A stretch of DNA of 64,000 nucleotides from Rallus limicola (GCA_022605955.1 JAKCOZ010000040.1:1674001-1738000); one strand, 5' to 3'. Shown: positions 1 through 10,215, counted from the first letter of the stretch. Numbers and translations: made by a program. The notes: generated from the letters alone by a model not told the origin.

Positions 1-1020
1 AGAAACAGGCTGTTGCCAAAAAAAGTCGTAACATTGATGTCTTAGTTACTATAGAATCTGCTGGATATTATAGAGCAGGAGAAATGCGAATTACACAAGC
101 TGGGGAAGTTTTAGTAAGAGAACACTTGAAACCCAGCAACTTCTGTAGGTGCATACAACTTATTTTCCTATGTGAGTGGTTTCACACTTGGAACAGTGTG
201 AAAGGAAGCTTTGTGTTATGCTTTTCCTTCCAGCAGATTAATAAACACCTTTGTAGCAGGAACTAACCTTTCTCCAGGTATGTGAACTTTGCAAATTAGG
301 CAAATGCCTCATGATGGGTTAGGTGCACTCAGGTTTGAAAAATACTCACCAAAAAATCTGTAGACAACTTCTTCTCTTCATCTGGAATAAAATTAGGAAT
401 AAGAAAATTGCTTCCTAACTATAAACATTGGAGGATTTCCCCAAACCTGCTTGGATTTGGAGATTGCTCATTAACTCATGAATTGACTATGGTCATAGAC
501 TCATATGATCTCATGCTCCATTTAATTTTCAAGCTCTTAAGGGAGAAGTTACTTTTGGGGGTCAACTTAAAGGAAGGATGCTTGTCTTGAGAGTGACCTG
601 TGAGTGAGGTTTTGATGCACTCTGGTCTGGTGTCTGATTTTGTGCAAATGCATTTTTCCAGTCCTGAATGACTTGGTTTGCAGATCTTCCAGCATGCCAA
701 GTCACGTGTTATAATGCAAAACGATGTAGTTCTGCAAAGTGGGAGGACATCTGGACATAGCTGGATAAATTAGCCAAGTGTAGGTCTAAGGAATTTCTTT
801 TTGTGCTTTGGTTGTGGTGGGGTTTTTGATGGGGATTGTTGTAGTTTTTCCATTTATTAGCTCAGATACAAACTTATGTGAATCCATAGCCAGAAATGAA
901 TTTCTGGTATGTAATGCTTCTGCGTTATTCTTTTCAGTATTTCTCACAGCATTCATACAATGCTTCTACCTCAGACAAGTCTGGTTGCATGAGACAAGCT
1001 GACATTCAATGGCATTAAGC
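1..1020. other. Intergenic sequence 5' of the first recognisable TRAJ
   Basis: No J segment, exon or known repeat could be supported here. Short open frames are present but have no recognisable domain. The stretch presumably lies inside the TRA locus, upstream of the J cluster. Confidence 0.4.
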
Positions 1021-1252
1021 TGTGCCAGGGCAAATTCAGATTAGATGTTACGAAAAAATTTTTCTCTGAAAGAAATAATTGTCAGGATATGGCACAGGCT
1101 GCCCAGGAAGGTGGTTGATTCACCATCCCTGGATGTGTTTTAAAAAAGGGTTGATAAGGTACTTAGGGATATGGTTTAGCCTAGGACAGAAACAGTTGTA
1201 CTTCATGATCTTAAAGGTCTTTTCCAACCTGGTGATTCTGATTCTGTGATGC
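1021..1252 (+). repeat. CR1 LINE 3'-end fragment
   Basis: Old, diverged CR1 tail. It shows the typical 'cacaggctgcccagg' block, the 'cttaaaggtcttttccaacc' block near 1209-1230, and a degenerate ATTCTG-type terminal repeat. Confidence 0.75.
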
Positions 1253-1687
1253 TGTACTTTCACAGTGGCATTCCACATCAGAGTGGAACCCAGCAAATAT
1301 TAATTAATACAATGAGAAGCACAGCCTAGAAAGAAGGGAGGATATTGCAAGGGAAGAGGGCAGAATGGAAGCACAGAGTGGTCAGACCAAATTAGAAAAG
1401 TGATGGCAAGAACATGCTTTGTGTCTTTTGTAACACAAACCAGGCCCAAAGGCTTCTGGCTCTCTGTCCTGAAAAGCCCCAGTGCCAGAGACTGATAGGT
1501 ATTCCCAGGCAGCTGCCTAAGGAAGTCATCCTTGCTTTTTTGTCCTTCCCTCCTGTGGGTGTTGCAGTTCCCAAGGCACAGGCTGTCTCCCCTTCAAGAG
1601 CCTTGTCCCTCTCCTCACAAAAGAACTGCAGAGCGGGTGAGGGAGCACACTGAGCCTTGGATTCTTGTCAGGGGGTGTAGCACTGTG

Positions 1688-1747
1688 TGAATATCAATGC
1701 AGGAAAACTCCAGCTTGGTCCAGACACAAAGCTCCATGTTCTGCCAA
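1688..1747 (+). CDS. TRAJ: T-cell receptor alpha joining segment J-1 (atypical, LGPD instead of FGxG)
   Basis: A perfect heptamer CACTGTG (1681-1687), a 12-bp spacer and a nonamer GATTCTTGT (1660-1668) form a 12-RSS immediately upstream. The frame reads AGKLQLGPDTKLHVLP and ends at a GTAGGT donor (1748). The body is clearly J-like, but the FGxG core is LGPD: Phe became Leu and the second Gly became Asp. The signal looks competent for recombination, yet the product would lack the conserved J bulge. It may be a functional oddity or an ORF-class segment. The J numbers used here are local, not nomenclature. Confidence 0.7.
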
Positions 1748-1966
1748 GTAGGTTTTCTTCTCCTGCTTCTGCACTCTGCGCTGTCTCCTCTGGCTGCATT
1801 CCCACTCCTTTGCAGATGAAGGTCATAAGAAGAATCAGAGGTGCAGGAGAAAGACAGGGAGCATTTGTTTTTTCCCTAGCCATGGCATGGCTGGGTAAAG
1901 GTTTGAGGAGAGGTGCAGAATATGTGGGGCCTTGTTGGGCTTTCTGTAATGGAAGGAAATGCTGTG

Positions 1967-2029
1967 TGAATACAGCTGGCATCTCTAAGCTGACGTTTGG
2001 CTCAGGGACCAGACTGTCCATCCAGCCCA
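1967..2029 (+). CDS. TRAJ: TRAJ segment J-2 (type X)
   Basis: Heptamer TGCTGTG (1960-1966), 12-bp spacer, nonamer GCTTTCTGT (1939-1947). The coding frame includes ISKLTFGSGTRLSIQP with an intact FGSG motif, and the donor GTGAGT starts at 2030. The three heptamer bases next to the coding end are intact (CAC when read from the coding end). It belongs to the X class of this cluster: TGCTGTG heptamer, TFGSGT core, GTGAGT donor. Confidence 0.9.
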
Positions 2030-2400
2030 GTGAGTGTGCAGCTTCTTTGTGTCTCCTCTATCAAAACCCCTCAAGTTCTGGCCTGTATGTAGGCAGTTGC
2101 ACTGTAAAATAGAATTGCTTCTAAAATTGAATTTTTCTCCCTTATTCTTCAGTGGTGAAGAGCTTGGGAAATGAACAATGAAATTCTCCAGAATCCCCAA
2201 GGTCTTCTCTTGGGTGTTCGTGTGCTTTTGGTGTCTTCTGAGATATTTTAGAGTGTTTAGGTTAATCTCAATGAGAGATTCTCCCTTCATTCTAGAGGCA
2301 GTTTGGAGGTGTGTAAGATCTCCCAGGTTAGATTATTCCAGCCACAATCTCGTGTTGCCGTGTCGTCGAGTCTGCTTTTGCAAAGGCTGGTATCACAGTG

Positions 2401-2462
2401 TAATACTGGGGGTTATGATAAACTAACATTTGGAGCTGGTACCAAACTCAGAGTCTCTGCAG
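2401..2462 (+). CDS. TRAJ: TRAJ segment J-3 (type Y)
   Basis: Heptamer CACAGTG (2394-2400), 12-bp spacer, nonamer TGCTTTTGC (2373-2381). The frame includes GGYDKLTFGAGTKLRVS and the donor is GTACGT at 2463. It shares heptamer, core FGAGTKLRVS, donor and 5' flank with J-5 and J-8, so these three form the Y class. Confidence 0.9.
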
Positions 2463-2840
2463 GTACGTGTGAGTCCTCCTATGCTCTGCTTCCTTTGAGA
2501 CCTTTCTTGAGTGGTTTAGAGCAGAAGAATGTCTACGTGCTTTGTGACCATTTAGTGATGGACTTTGGTTTAAGGGAATGTTCTGGCTGGATCCAGAACA
2601 CCCCTTCTTGCTGCTAGCTTGTCTGGGACAGAGAACGTGGCCACACAGCTGGTGTCAGTATCCCGTGTGGAGTCTTTCCTATGCTACTGCATCCCCCAGG
2701 GCTTTCTGTGTCTGTAGGAAGCACTGCCAGCCTTCTGCTGCCCCTTGTAGTCTTGGCATGGCTGGGAAAAGGCTTGTGTACAAGTGCTGCTGCTTCTGCA
2801 GTGGCTTGGTGGGCTTTTTGTTATGGAAGGAAATGCTGTG

Positions 2841-2905
2841 TGATTACGGCTCCGGTTACAGCAAGGTGACGTTTGGCTCAGGGACCAGGCTGTTCGTCCA
2901 TCCCA
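2841..2905 (+). CDS. TRAJ: TRAJ segment J-4 (type X)
   Basis: Heptamer TGCTGTG (2834-2840), 12-bp spacer, near-consensus nonamer GCTTTTTGT (2813-2821). The frame includes GSGYSKVTFGSGTRLFVHP and the donor is GTGAGT at 2906. J-7, 2017 bp downstream, is its duplicate and differs by one residue (Val to Ala before the Thr of TFGSG). Confidence 0.92.
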
Positions 2906-3073
2906 GTGAGTGTTCATCTTTCTCTGTGTCCTTTCTCAAAAGTACTGAACAACCCACTCCAGGTGGCCAGTGGTGTCGCTTAGGTTATTCCAGCCAGAAT
3001 CTCGTGTTGCCGCGTGGTCGAGTCTGAGCTCAGCAGAGCCGGGCGAGATTGTGCAAAGCAGGATGTCACAGTG

Positions 3074-3135
3074 TCATACTGGGGGTTTTGGTAAATTTAC
3101 ATTTGGAGCTGGAACCAAACTGAGAGTCTCTCCAG
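3074..3135 (+). CDS. TRAJ: TRAJ segment J-5 (type Y)
   Basis: Heptamer CACAGTG (3067-3073), 12-bp spacer, nonamer AGATTGTGC (3046-3054, rather diverged). The frame includes GGFGKFTFGAGTKLRVSP and the donor is GTACGT at 3136. J-8 is its duplicate and differs by Phe to Leu after the Lys. Confidence 0.9.
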
Positions 3136-3499
3136 GTACGTGTGAGTCCTCAGATGTGATTCCTCTTGGAAGTACTTCTTTGACTTTGCGAGTTATTTTC
3201 CCTAGTTCATCACTCCATGAGATATTAGGAATAGGACTATAACTTTTCAGCTGGTGCAATGGAAGGGATTTCCATGGCTGCATATGTATTTTTCCCTCCC
3301 TGTTCCTGATGATGGAACAGCCGTAGGGGCCTTTTTACATATGGAAGAGGATTTTCCTTGGAAATCCAGCAGGAAGGGGCCTGTAAATAAACATCCTCAT
3401 GCACAGAAACAAAGGGAAATGGTGAAAACCAGCATGATGCAGCAAAGTGCAGAATGGTGAGTCTAGTCTCATAAACCAGTAAAGAGGAGGTAAAGAGCG

Positions 3500-3842
3500 C
3501 TTTTAAAGTTGTTGTGATAAGTAGACAGGGTCCTTCCAATTGACCGAATGTAAGTCTGGAATGGACAGGAAATTCTCTACTTTGGCAAGGAATTAAGTAT
3601 CTTCAGTTTTGTTGTATACTGCATCACACTCATGCTTTTTCATTCCATTGGGAAAAATGAATGCATCTGTTTAAAAACAAGCCCCTAAAATGTTGCCATG
3701 TTATCAATGAATTTTGTGGGTGACCAGCCTGAATTTATAGATGCAGAACTGAGAACCTATTCAAACAAGGTTTGGAGAGGGGTGGGAGAGAGACTGAGGG
3801 AGGTAGGTCCAATATCTATCATGGAAACAACAGCTGATTTGA
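3500..3842. other. Spacer between the two J duplication units
   Basis: Unique-looking AT-rich sequence between the end of the first duplicated block and the start of the second. Nothing else is recognisable. Confidence 0.4.
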
Positions 3843-3869
3843 TATAATGTAATGGAAGGAAATGCTGTG

Positions 3870-3932
3870 TGAATACAGTTGGCATCTCTAAGCTGATATT
3901 TGGCTCAGGGACCAAAGTGTCCGTATATCCCA
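3870..3932 (+). CDS. TRAJ: TRAJ segment J-6 (type X, damaged RSS nonamer)
   Basis: Heptamer TGCTGTG (3863-3869) and 12-bp spacer are identical to J-2, but the nonamer position (3842-3850) reads ATATAATGT. The frame includes ISKLIFGSGTKVSVYP and the donor is GTGAGT at 3933. It is the duplicate of J-2 (offset 1903 bp). The homology starts at about 3849, so the duplication junction cut through the nonamer. The coding part is intact, but recombination is probably inefficient. Confidence 0.85.
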
Positions 3933-4411
3933 GTGAGTGTGCAGATATTTTGTGTGACCTCTTTCAAAACCCCTTGACTTGTGTCCCGTATATAGGCAGT
4001 TGCACCATAAAATGGAATTGCTTCATTTTTCTCTATTTTTCTTCATTGGAGAAATGCTTGGGAAATGAACAATGAAATTCTCCAGAATCCCCAAGGTCTT
4101 GTCTTGGGTGTTCGTGTGGTTTTGGTTTATTCTGAGATATTTTACAGTGTTTAGGTTAATCTCAATGAGAGATTCTCCCTTCATTCTAGAGGCAGTTTGG
4201 AGGTGTGTAAGATCTCCCAGGTTATTCAAGTAGGACATTTTGAAAACATGGCCCCTTACAGTGTGACTCATGGGGTTCTAATGCCAAGCTGGGAGGTCCT
4301 CATGTTAGGACGTGGCTGACTTGGAGTGACAGTCATGTTTTTGTAGCTGGGCAGTGGGTGCACAGCTTTGCCAGGAATTTGGGAGGTTTTGTTATAAGAG
4401 GAAATGCTGCA

Positions 4412-4477
4412 TGACCATGGGACCTGGTGTGTGCAGAACTGTCTTTGTCTGTGCAAAGAGAGTCAAGGTTAGGCAGG
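4412..4477 (+). pseudogene. TRAJ: TRAJ pseudogene (FVCA in place of FGxG)
   Basis: Nonamer AGGTTTTGT (4384-4392), exact 12-bp spacer, and heptamer TGCTGCA (4405-4411), in which the base pair next to the coding end is lost (GCA instead of GTG). The following frame contains VFVCAKRVKVRQ, a decayed version of FGxGTRLxV, and ends at a good GTAAGT donor (4478). In the second duplication unit it sits where a Y-type J would be expected after J-6. Confidence 0.6.
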
Positions 4478-4857
4478 GTAAGTCCAACACTGCTCCTATG
4501 CCCTGCTTCCTTTGAGACCCTTCTTGAAGTGGTTTAGAGCAGAAGAATGTCTACGTGCTTTGTGACCATTTAGTGATGGACTTTGCTTTAAGGGAATGTT
4601 CTGGCTGGATCCAGAACACCCCTTCTTGCTGCTAGCTTGTCTGGGACAGAGAACGTGGCCACACACCTGGTGTCAGTATCCCGTGTGGAGTCTTTCCTAT
4701 GCTACTGCATCCCCCAGGGCTTTCTGTGTCTGTAGGAAGCACTGCCAGCCTTCTGCTGCCCTTGTAGTCTTGGCATGGCTGGGAAAAGGCTTGTGTACAC
4801 GTGCTGCTGCTTCTGCAGTGGCTTGGTGGGCTTTTTGTTATGGAAGGAAATGCTGTG

Positions 4858-4922
4858 TGATTACGGCTCCGGTTACAGCAAGGCGACGTTTGGCTCAGGG
4901 ACCAGGCTGTTCGTCCATCCCA
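4858..4922 (+). CDS. TRAJ: TRAJ segment J-7 (type X, duplicate of J-4)
   Basis: Heptamer TGCTGTG (4851-4857), 12-bp spacer, nonamer GCTTTTTGT (4830-4838). The frame includes GSGYSKATFGSGTRLFVHP and the donor is GTGAGT at 4923. It is nearly identical to J-4, including about 350 bp of 5' flank. Confidence 0.92.
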
Positions 4923-5090
4923 GTGAGTGTTCATCTTTCTCTGTGTCCTTTCTCACAAGTACTGAACAACCCACTCCAGGTGGCCAGTGGTGTCGCTTAG
5001 GTTATTCCAGCCAGAATCTCGTGTTGCCGCGTGGTTGAGTCTGAGCTCAGCAGAGCCGGGCGAGATTGTGCAAAGCAGGATGTCACAGTG

Positions 5091-5152
5091 TCATACTGGG
5101 GGTTTTGGTAAACTTACATTTGGAGCTGGAACCAAACTGAGAGTCTCTCCAG
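5091..5152 (+). CDS. TRAJ: TRAJ segment J-8 (type Y, duplicate of J-5)
   Basis: Heptamer CACAGTG (5084-5090), 12-bp spacer, nonamer AGATTGTGC. The frame includes GGFGKLTFGAGTKLRVSP and the donor is GTACGT at 5153. It lies 168 bp after J-7, the same spacing as J-4 to J-5. Confidence 0.9.
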
Positions 5153-5513
5153 GTACGTGTGAGTCCTCAGATGTGATTCCTCTTGGAAGTACTTCTTTGA
5201 CTTTGCGAGTTATTTTCCCTAGTTCATCACTCCATGAGATATTAGGAATAGGACTGTAAGTTTTCAGCTGGTGCAAAGGAAGGGATTTCCATGGCTGCAT
5301 ATGTATTTTTCCCTCCCTGTTCCTGATGATGGAACAGCCGTAGGGGCCTTTTTACATATGGAAGAGGATTTTCCTTGGAAAGCCAACAGGAAGGGGCCTA
5401 TAAATAAAACATCCTCATGCAGAGAAACAAAGGGAAATGGTGAAAACCAGCATGATGCAGCAAAGTGCAGAGTGGTGAGTCTAGTCTCATAAACCAGTAG
5501 CAGGTAAAGAGTA

Positions 5514-6995
5514 GTCTTCGACTACTAATATTTTAAGATTTCAAGCCTCCTAATGACCTTTAAATATCCTTTCAATTGAAAGTACTTTATGATTCCATTT
5601 TCATGGAGATGATTCCATTTTCATGGAGATGTCACATTTTGGGTCTTCACTTTAGAGTTCCTCAGTAAAGGTGCAATATGGGGGTGTGGGTTAGTGTCAT
5701 ATCATGAAGCACTCTATAATTACTGGATGCTCAGGCAGTAGCTTTTTCCTTGCTAATAATACCAAGTTTGTAATCACAGCCAACTAGTTTTGGGTACTGT
5801 GAAATTACCTTGGCCTTCAGTATATATGTGAAGTTTGACACACATTAGAATTGAAGCTCTGAAATTCTTGGAGAACAGTGTGACTGTCTGTGAGGGGTGG
5901 AATATCTACCCAGACAGAGGGCAAAGATGTCAAGAAGCAAAGTTCATTAGTTAATTGCTTTTGTGGAAACATGGGAAGGTGTCTGATCAGAAAATAATTT
6001 ACTCTGAAGAAAAAGCACGAAAAGTTCTGTTTTGACAATTGCTGCTAGAAGTACGTGGAAAAAAAATTCCACCTAAAACCTCACACCTCTTGTCTTGTTA
6101 AAATTCTTCGGAAGAGGGAAAGGAAGTAAGTCACATCCTGAGACACCAATATTTTGTACATATAAATCTTACTATTTTTCCAAATATCTTAATAATGTTT
6201 TTAGGTGCACTTAATGCCTGAATTCTTTGGGTGTTCCTTTGCAAAGTAATAGTTTCATTTTTTAAATGGTAGTGATTTTTAGGCATTTTAATTTCAAAAT
6301 AATTTTATTCTGAAAATTGAATGCCACAGCTATATAAATAAACTATTCATTCTGAAAACCCCTAATGAAATTCCTCATATTTCAAATGACCCTCTTGACT
6401 GTGTTCAAAAATATCTGAGAAAAATAAGAACATCAAGTTTACATGGTCATATCTGCATGCAACAGCTCCAGATCTCATTCTGGTCACACTGTACATTCCA
6501 AGAGCTTTCCAAATGCATATGAAAATACTCCATATTTAATGACAGAATAACCAATGATCTCCTTGACACAAAGAAATTGCATAACAAAAAGTGGGTTTTC
6601 TACTTTAAAGCTGAATGGCAAATTTGCTCTGGAAACACCCTTAACCAATTCAGTTGGCAAATCCAAGAGAATGTGGTGATGGAGTTGTACTATACCATTG
6701 ATCACTAGGTGAGCTATGAAGCAGCAGTAAATAAACCCATTTTTGAGAGAAGAATCAGACTGGAAGACTAAATAAATAAGGAATAAGATGAAAATAGATC
6801 TTATGATGGTGGCTTTCTGGGAGCAATGGGAAAAATATGGTGGAGGTGAATGTTAAGGAACAGGTGTATAGGAGTTAGAAAGATGCAAAACACCACATGA
6901 AAAGAAAGTCAGTTGGAAAAAAAGCTCTAGACAGATGAATCTGTCTAATCATAGAGATAGACAGGATTTCCTCTGGTGGATTTTTTAATTCCGCT
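5514..6995. other. Non-coding spacer within the J cluster
   Basis: AT-rich sequence with no supportable J segment, exon or known repeat. A short direct repeat of GATTCCATTTTCATGGAGAT occurs near 5590-5630. Confidence 0.4.
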
Positions 6996-7023
6996 GAATA
7001 TTGTAATGGCCTGTGCTATTGTG

Positions 7024-7085
7024 TGAGTATGGAAGTAGTTACAAACTCACATTTGGATCTGGGACAAGACTTCTGGTTTCACCAG
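7024..7085 (+). CDS. TRAJ: TRAJ segment J-9
   Basis: Heptamer TATTGTG (7017-7023; CAC is intact when read from the coding end), 12-bp spacer, nonamer GAATATTGT (6996-7004). The frame includes GSSYKLTFGSGTRLLVSP and the donor is GTACAT at 7086. It is outside the duplicated block. Confidence 0.88.
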
Positions 7086-7489
7086 GTACATTTATCTTGA
7101 TTTTTTGCATCATTTACATGGTTGCTGTGGATCTGGGAAATGGCAGCTGTCAAAGATTTAGCCTCACCTTAGTGAGCCACACAGCTGCCCAGTTTTCCTT
7201 GAGGCAGCTGCAGGCCAACATGTGCTTTCAGTCTCTTCCATCAATTGCATTCCTGTGATAAGACAAAGCCTGTTTTTGTTCTTCTGTCAAGTCATGTGAA
7301 TTTGTTCTATCCTAGGGGTAAATTCATGCGACTTCCATTGGCCTCAGGCAAAGTCATAGGTGATATAAGTCAGATTAAAATGCACTGAAATACAAGAACA
7401 GCTATAATATGTTGGTTGCTGGACATGAAGAGGTAATATGTACTCACACCTCAGAAAGCCCACATAAAGAGAAGCTTTAGAGGTGATTT

Positions 7490-8008
7490 GCCCCTCTGCT
7501 CTGGTGAGATTCCCCTGCAGTGGTGCATCCAGCTCTGGAGTCCCCAGTAAAGACATGGAGCTGTTGGAACAAGTCCAGAGGAGGGCCACAAAAACCATTG
7601 GAGGGATAGAACACTCCTCCTTTGAGGAAAGGCTGAGAAAGTTGGGGTTGTTCAGCCTGCAGAAGGGAAGGCTCTGGGGATACCTTATTGCAGTCTTTCA
7701 ATAAGAAAGATGGGGGCAAACATTTTAGTAGGGCCTGTAGCAACAGAACTAGGGGTAGTGGTTTTTAAATAGAATAAGGTAGATTCAGACTACATATAAG
7801 GAAGACATTGTGATGAGGGCAGTGAAACCCTGGAACTGGTTTCCCAGAGATGTGAATGCCCAATCCCTGGAAACATTCAAGGTCAGGTTGAATGGGACTC
7901 TGAGAAACCCAATGTAGCCAAAGATGTCTCTTCGCATTGCAGGAGGGTAAGACTGGATTACCTGTAAAGTTCCCTTCCAACTCAAAGCATTCTATGATTC
8001 TATGATTT
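7490..8008 (+). repeat. CR1 LINE 3'-end copy
   Basis: It contains the 'gagttggaac..gtccagaggagggcc' and 'ggctgagaaag' blocks typical of CR1 ORF2 and 3'UTR, and ends in ATTCTATGATTCTATGATT near 7990-8008. Its open frames are LINE remnants, not host genes. Confidence 0.85.
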
Positions 8009-8476
8009 AGAAAATATCTACTTATGGTAGTTATCACCCTTTTAGTTGGACTTTGATTGTAGCAGAATCCCAGCAAGGAACATTATACCTATAAAAATGT
8101 TAATATTAGTGTTGGGAATGAGAACTGGACTGCATTTTATCTGGGGTGTCTGATGCAGAGACAGTGTATTACCCACTAATCTTGTAAATAGATTCTGTTT
8201 GCAACTGGGAAATGAAACCAGATTTGCTCAGCTGTTTCAGCTACAAGGCCACACTTAATGCTTACTCCTTCTACCACATATCTAAGTAAGTGAGAGTATA
8301 TGAATCCAGAAGTAATAGAGTTTAGAATAGAGTAATAGAAGTAATAGAGTTACTGGCCTTTGCCACTGCCTGTACATGTCTAAGATCTAGGGTCACAATA
8401 TGCCACTGAAACTTGTAAGAAGATTAACTATAACCAAAGTCAAACAGGTTCTTGCAAAGGTTTCCTGGATCATGTG

Positions 8477-8543
8477 AATTACAGGGGTGGAAAAGAATAC
8501 AGGCTGACATTAGGAAAAGGAACCTTGCTGGTGATCAAACCAT
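8477..8543 (+). CDS. TRAJ: TRAJ segment J-10 (atypical, LGKG core)
   Basis: The frame includes GKEYRLTLGKGTLLVIKP, a full-length J body with Leu in place of the FGxG Phe. A possible donor GTGGGT starts at 8544. The best heptamer is TCATGTG (8470-8476), and the best nonamer, GGTTCTTGC (8447-8455), lies 14 bp away rather than 12. It is either a low-efficiency segment or one decaying to a pseudogene. Identification as a J rests mainly on the coding pattern. Confidence 0.6.
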
Positions 8544-8908
8544 GTGGGTGGTAAAGGGTGAAATATTCAGGAGAAAACTTGGATGGAAAGGCAATGGCCC
8601 TAACTACATGGCTTGCTGAACACAAATTTTAGTTGATGCTACAGATATAAAAACATGGACTGTTCTTAGTACTGTCCCAGAAGGTGCAATACATAATTGT
8701 ACACAGTGAATGAATGAACATTTTTTAATTATCTCCCTGATCCTGATTCTGCTAATTTTCTAGTAGATTTCTTTAGTACTTTAAAATGACTTAATGCATT
8801 CTGCCATTGCTCTCTTAAGTTATTCCCTGATTTGGAATGTCTGTTGACCTGGCTGTCGGTGTGCACTGGGGAAACGTGGAGAGCTTTTTGTAGTGATTGA
8901 CACCAGTG

Positions 8909-8970
8909 GGTCAATCAGGGATATGTGAGACTCACGTTTGGTACAGGGACCAAACTTCTTGTTACTCCAA
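8909..8970 (+). CDS. TRAJ: TRAJ segment J-11 (last J with an intact FGxG core)
   Basis: The frame includes GYVRLTFGTGTKLLVTP with intact FGTG, and the donor is GTAAGT at 8971. Nonamer GCTTTTTGT (8883-8891) is near consensus. The only heptamer with CAC at the coding end is ACCAGTG (8902-8908), giving a 10-bp spacer. Intact J body and nonamer make it likely real, but the spacing is unusual. Confidence 0.82.
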
Positions 8971-9688
8971 GTAAGTTGCGGTTTCAGTTCAATATTAACA
9001 CCAGGATTGGCAAAGGGACTTTCAATGGAAGCATGTTGCAACTTCTTTTTGGCTTCTCTTGACAAAAAACAGCTGGAATAGTAATGCAGTCCTGAAATCC
9101 ATGGAGTGCTTGGCTATAGTGTGGCAGTAACCCACTGCATGAAAGAACAGCTACAAAAGGTGGTGATGTTCACATAGTTTTAATAGTCATGGCATGATTC
9201 AAGCTGTTCAAACATGGCTGAATGCTACGTAGAAAGTGTAGCACTTGTATGTAGTTCCTAGCTATTAAAGTTTTCAGACATAATTTTTGCATCTTTTATA
9301 TAATATCTGGAGGTTATTCTTACTAATAGCTTAGAGGTTGGATTTCCTAACTCTCAGCCTAAGACAAAATGTCATGATTTTTTTTGTTTTAAAATCCAAA
9401 AGTAAAGACCCCTTCCATATTTGTAAAAACTGATGTTACATTGTGAGCAGCCAGGAACTAGAAAATTGTATATGCAATAGGAACCAAACTTGAGATGCAT
9501 AGCAACTCTCTTTAATTTCCTCAGTTGTATTTTAAAATGCTTAAAAAACTTATAACAATGGAATGAAATTTCAAATATCTTTGTGTGTCATCCTCTGGTA
9601 GACAGCTTTTCCATATATTTTGGATGAGGAATCATTGGAATATGCATCTGGTAGGCAGGAATTTATTGAAAAGGTATCTTGTTGAGTG

Positions 9689-9740
9689 GGAAACTGGAAA
9701 AGACAGTGAATTTGTGTTTGGAAGAGGGACTAGATTCAAG
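9689..9740 (+). pseudogene. TRAJ: TRAJ relic (truncated)
   Basis: A frame reading SEFVFGRGTRFK runs into a TAA (9741). The FGRG core and GTR are J-like, but the 3' beta-strand residues are missing. The nearest GT (GTAAAC at 9740) would give the wrong splice phase. Weak RSS: TTGAGTG (9682-9688) and ATTTATTGA (9661-9669). Confidence 0.45.
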
Positions 9741-10159
9741 TAAACTCAGATGAGGAAGATTTGGGGAAGATTATGAAGATATGAAGGCAGGAGCAGTAAC
9801 CACTGGTTAGTGTTTCTGTATAGGTCTACCTTTATGGAGAAAGAACATAAGTTCTAGAGGAAGAATGGACAAAGGAATGAAGGCTGAAAGAAAATGAACC
9901 CAAGACTGCTTCTTAACAGTGCTTTTGAAGATGGAGCAGGGAAACTGGGAATAGTGGGAAATGAGACAGCATTATCAGTGTCTTATGTTAATGATGTTGG
10001 CACTAACTTCTGAGTCCTGTCACACAGTAATAGTGTTTTGGCTTAGACTGAGGCGGAAAAAATCCAGAAATACCTCTGGGTTCATGTTTCATGCTGCATT
10101 GTGATATAATTTCCCAGGTGATTTAAAGTATAGAATTTTTATTGATTTGCACTGGGGTG

Positions 10160-10215
10160 CATGGGATACTGGAACTAGAAGAGTGATTTTTGGAAATGGC
10201 ATGAGGCTATGATCC
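10160..10215 (+). pseudogene. TRAJ: TRAJ relic with internal stop and lost donor
   Basis: The frame reads DTGTRRVIFGNGMRL followed by TGA (10207-10209). A J-like FGNG core is present. The expected GTAAGT donor reads ATAAGT. No good RSS is visible. Most likely a dead J segment. Confidence 0.5.

Larger units (their letters stand above)
1946..5513. repeat. Tandem duplication of TRAJ blocks (copy A about 1946-3500, copy B about 3849-5513)
   Basis: Copy A carries J-2, J-3, J-4 and J-5. Copy B carries J-6, the pseudo-J, J-7 and J-8. The 5' parts (from J-2 and J-6) are offset by 1903 bp. The 3' parts (2476-3500 against 4493-5513) are offset by 2017 bp and are nearly identical. About 250 bp around J-3 in copy A is replaced in copy B by the stretch with the pseudo-J. 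Confidence 0.85.

Noticed and set aside
540..575. VTFGG-like frame as a possible J segment
   Set aside because: Reads TFGGQ, not FGxG; no RSS or splice donor at the right place.
5740..5812. QLVLGTVKLP frame resembling a decayed J
   Set aside because: Only a loose match, no convincing heptamer-nonamer pair and no donor.
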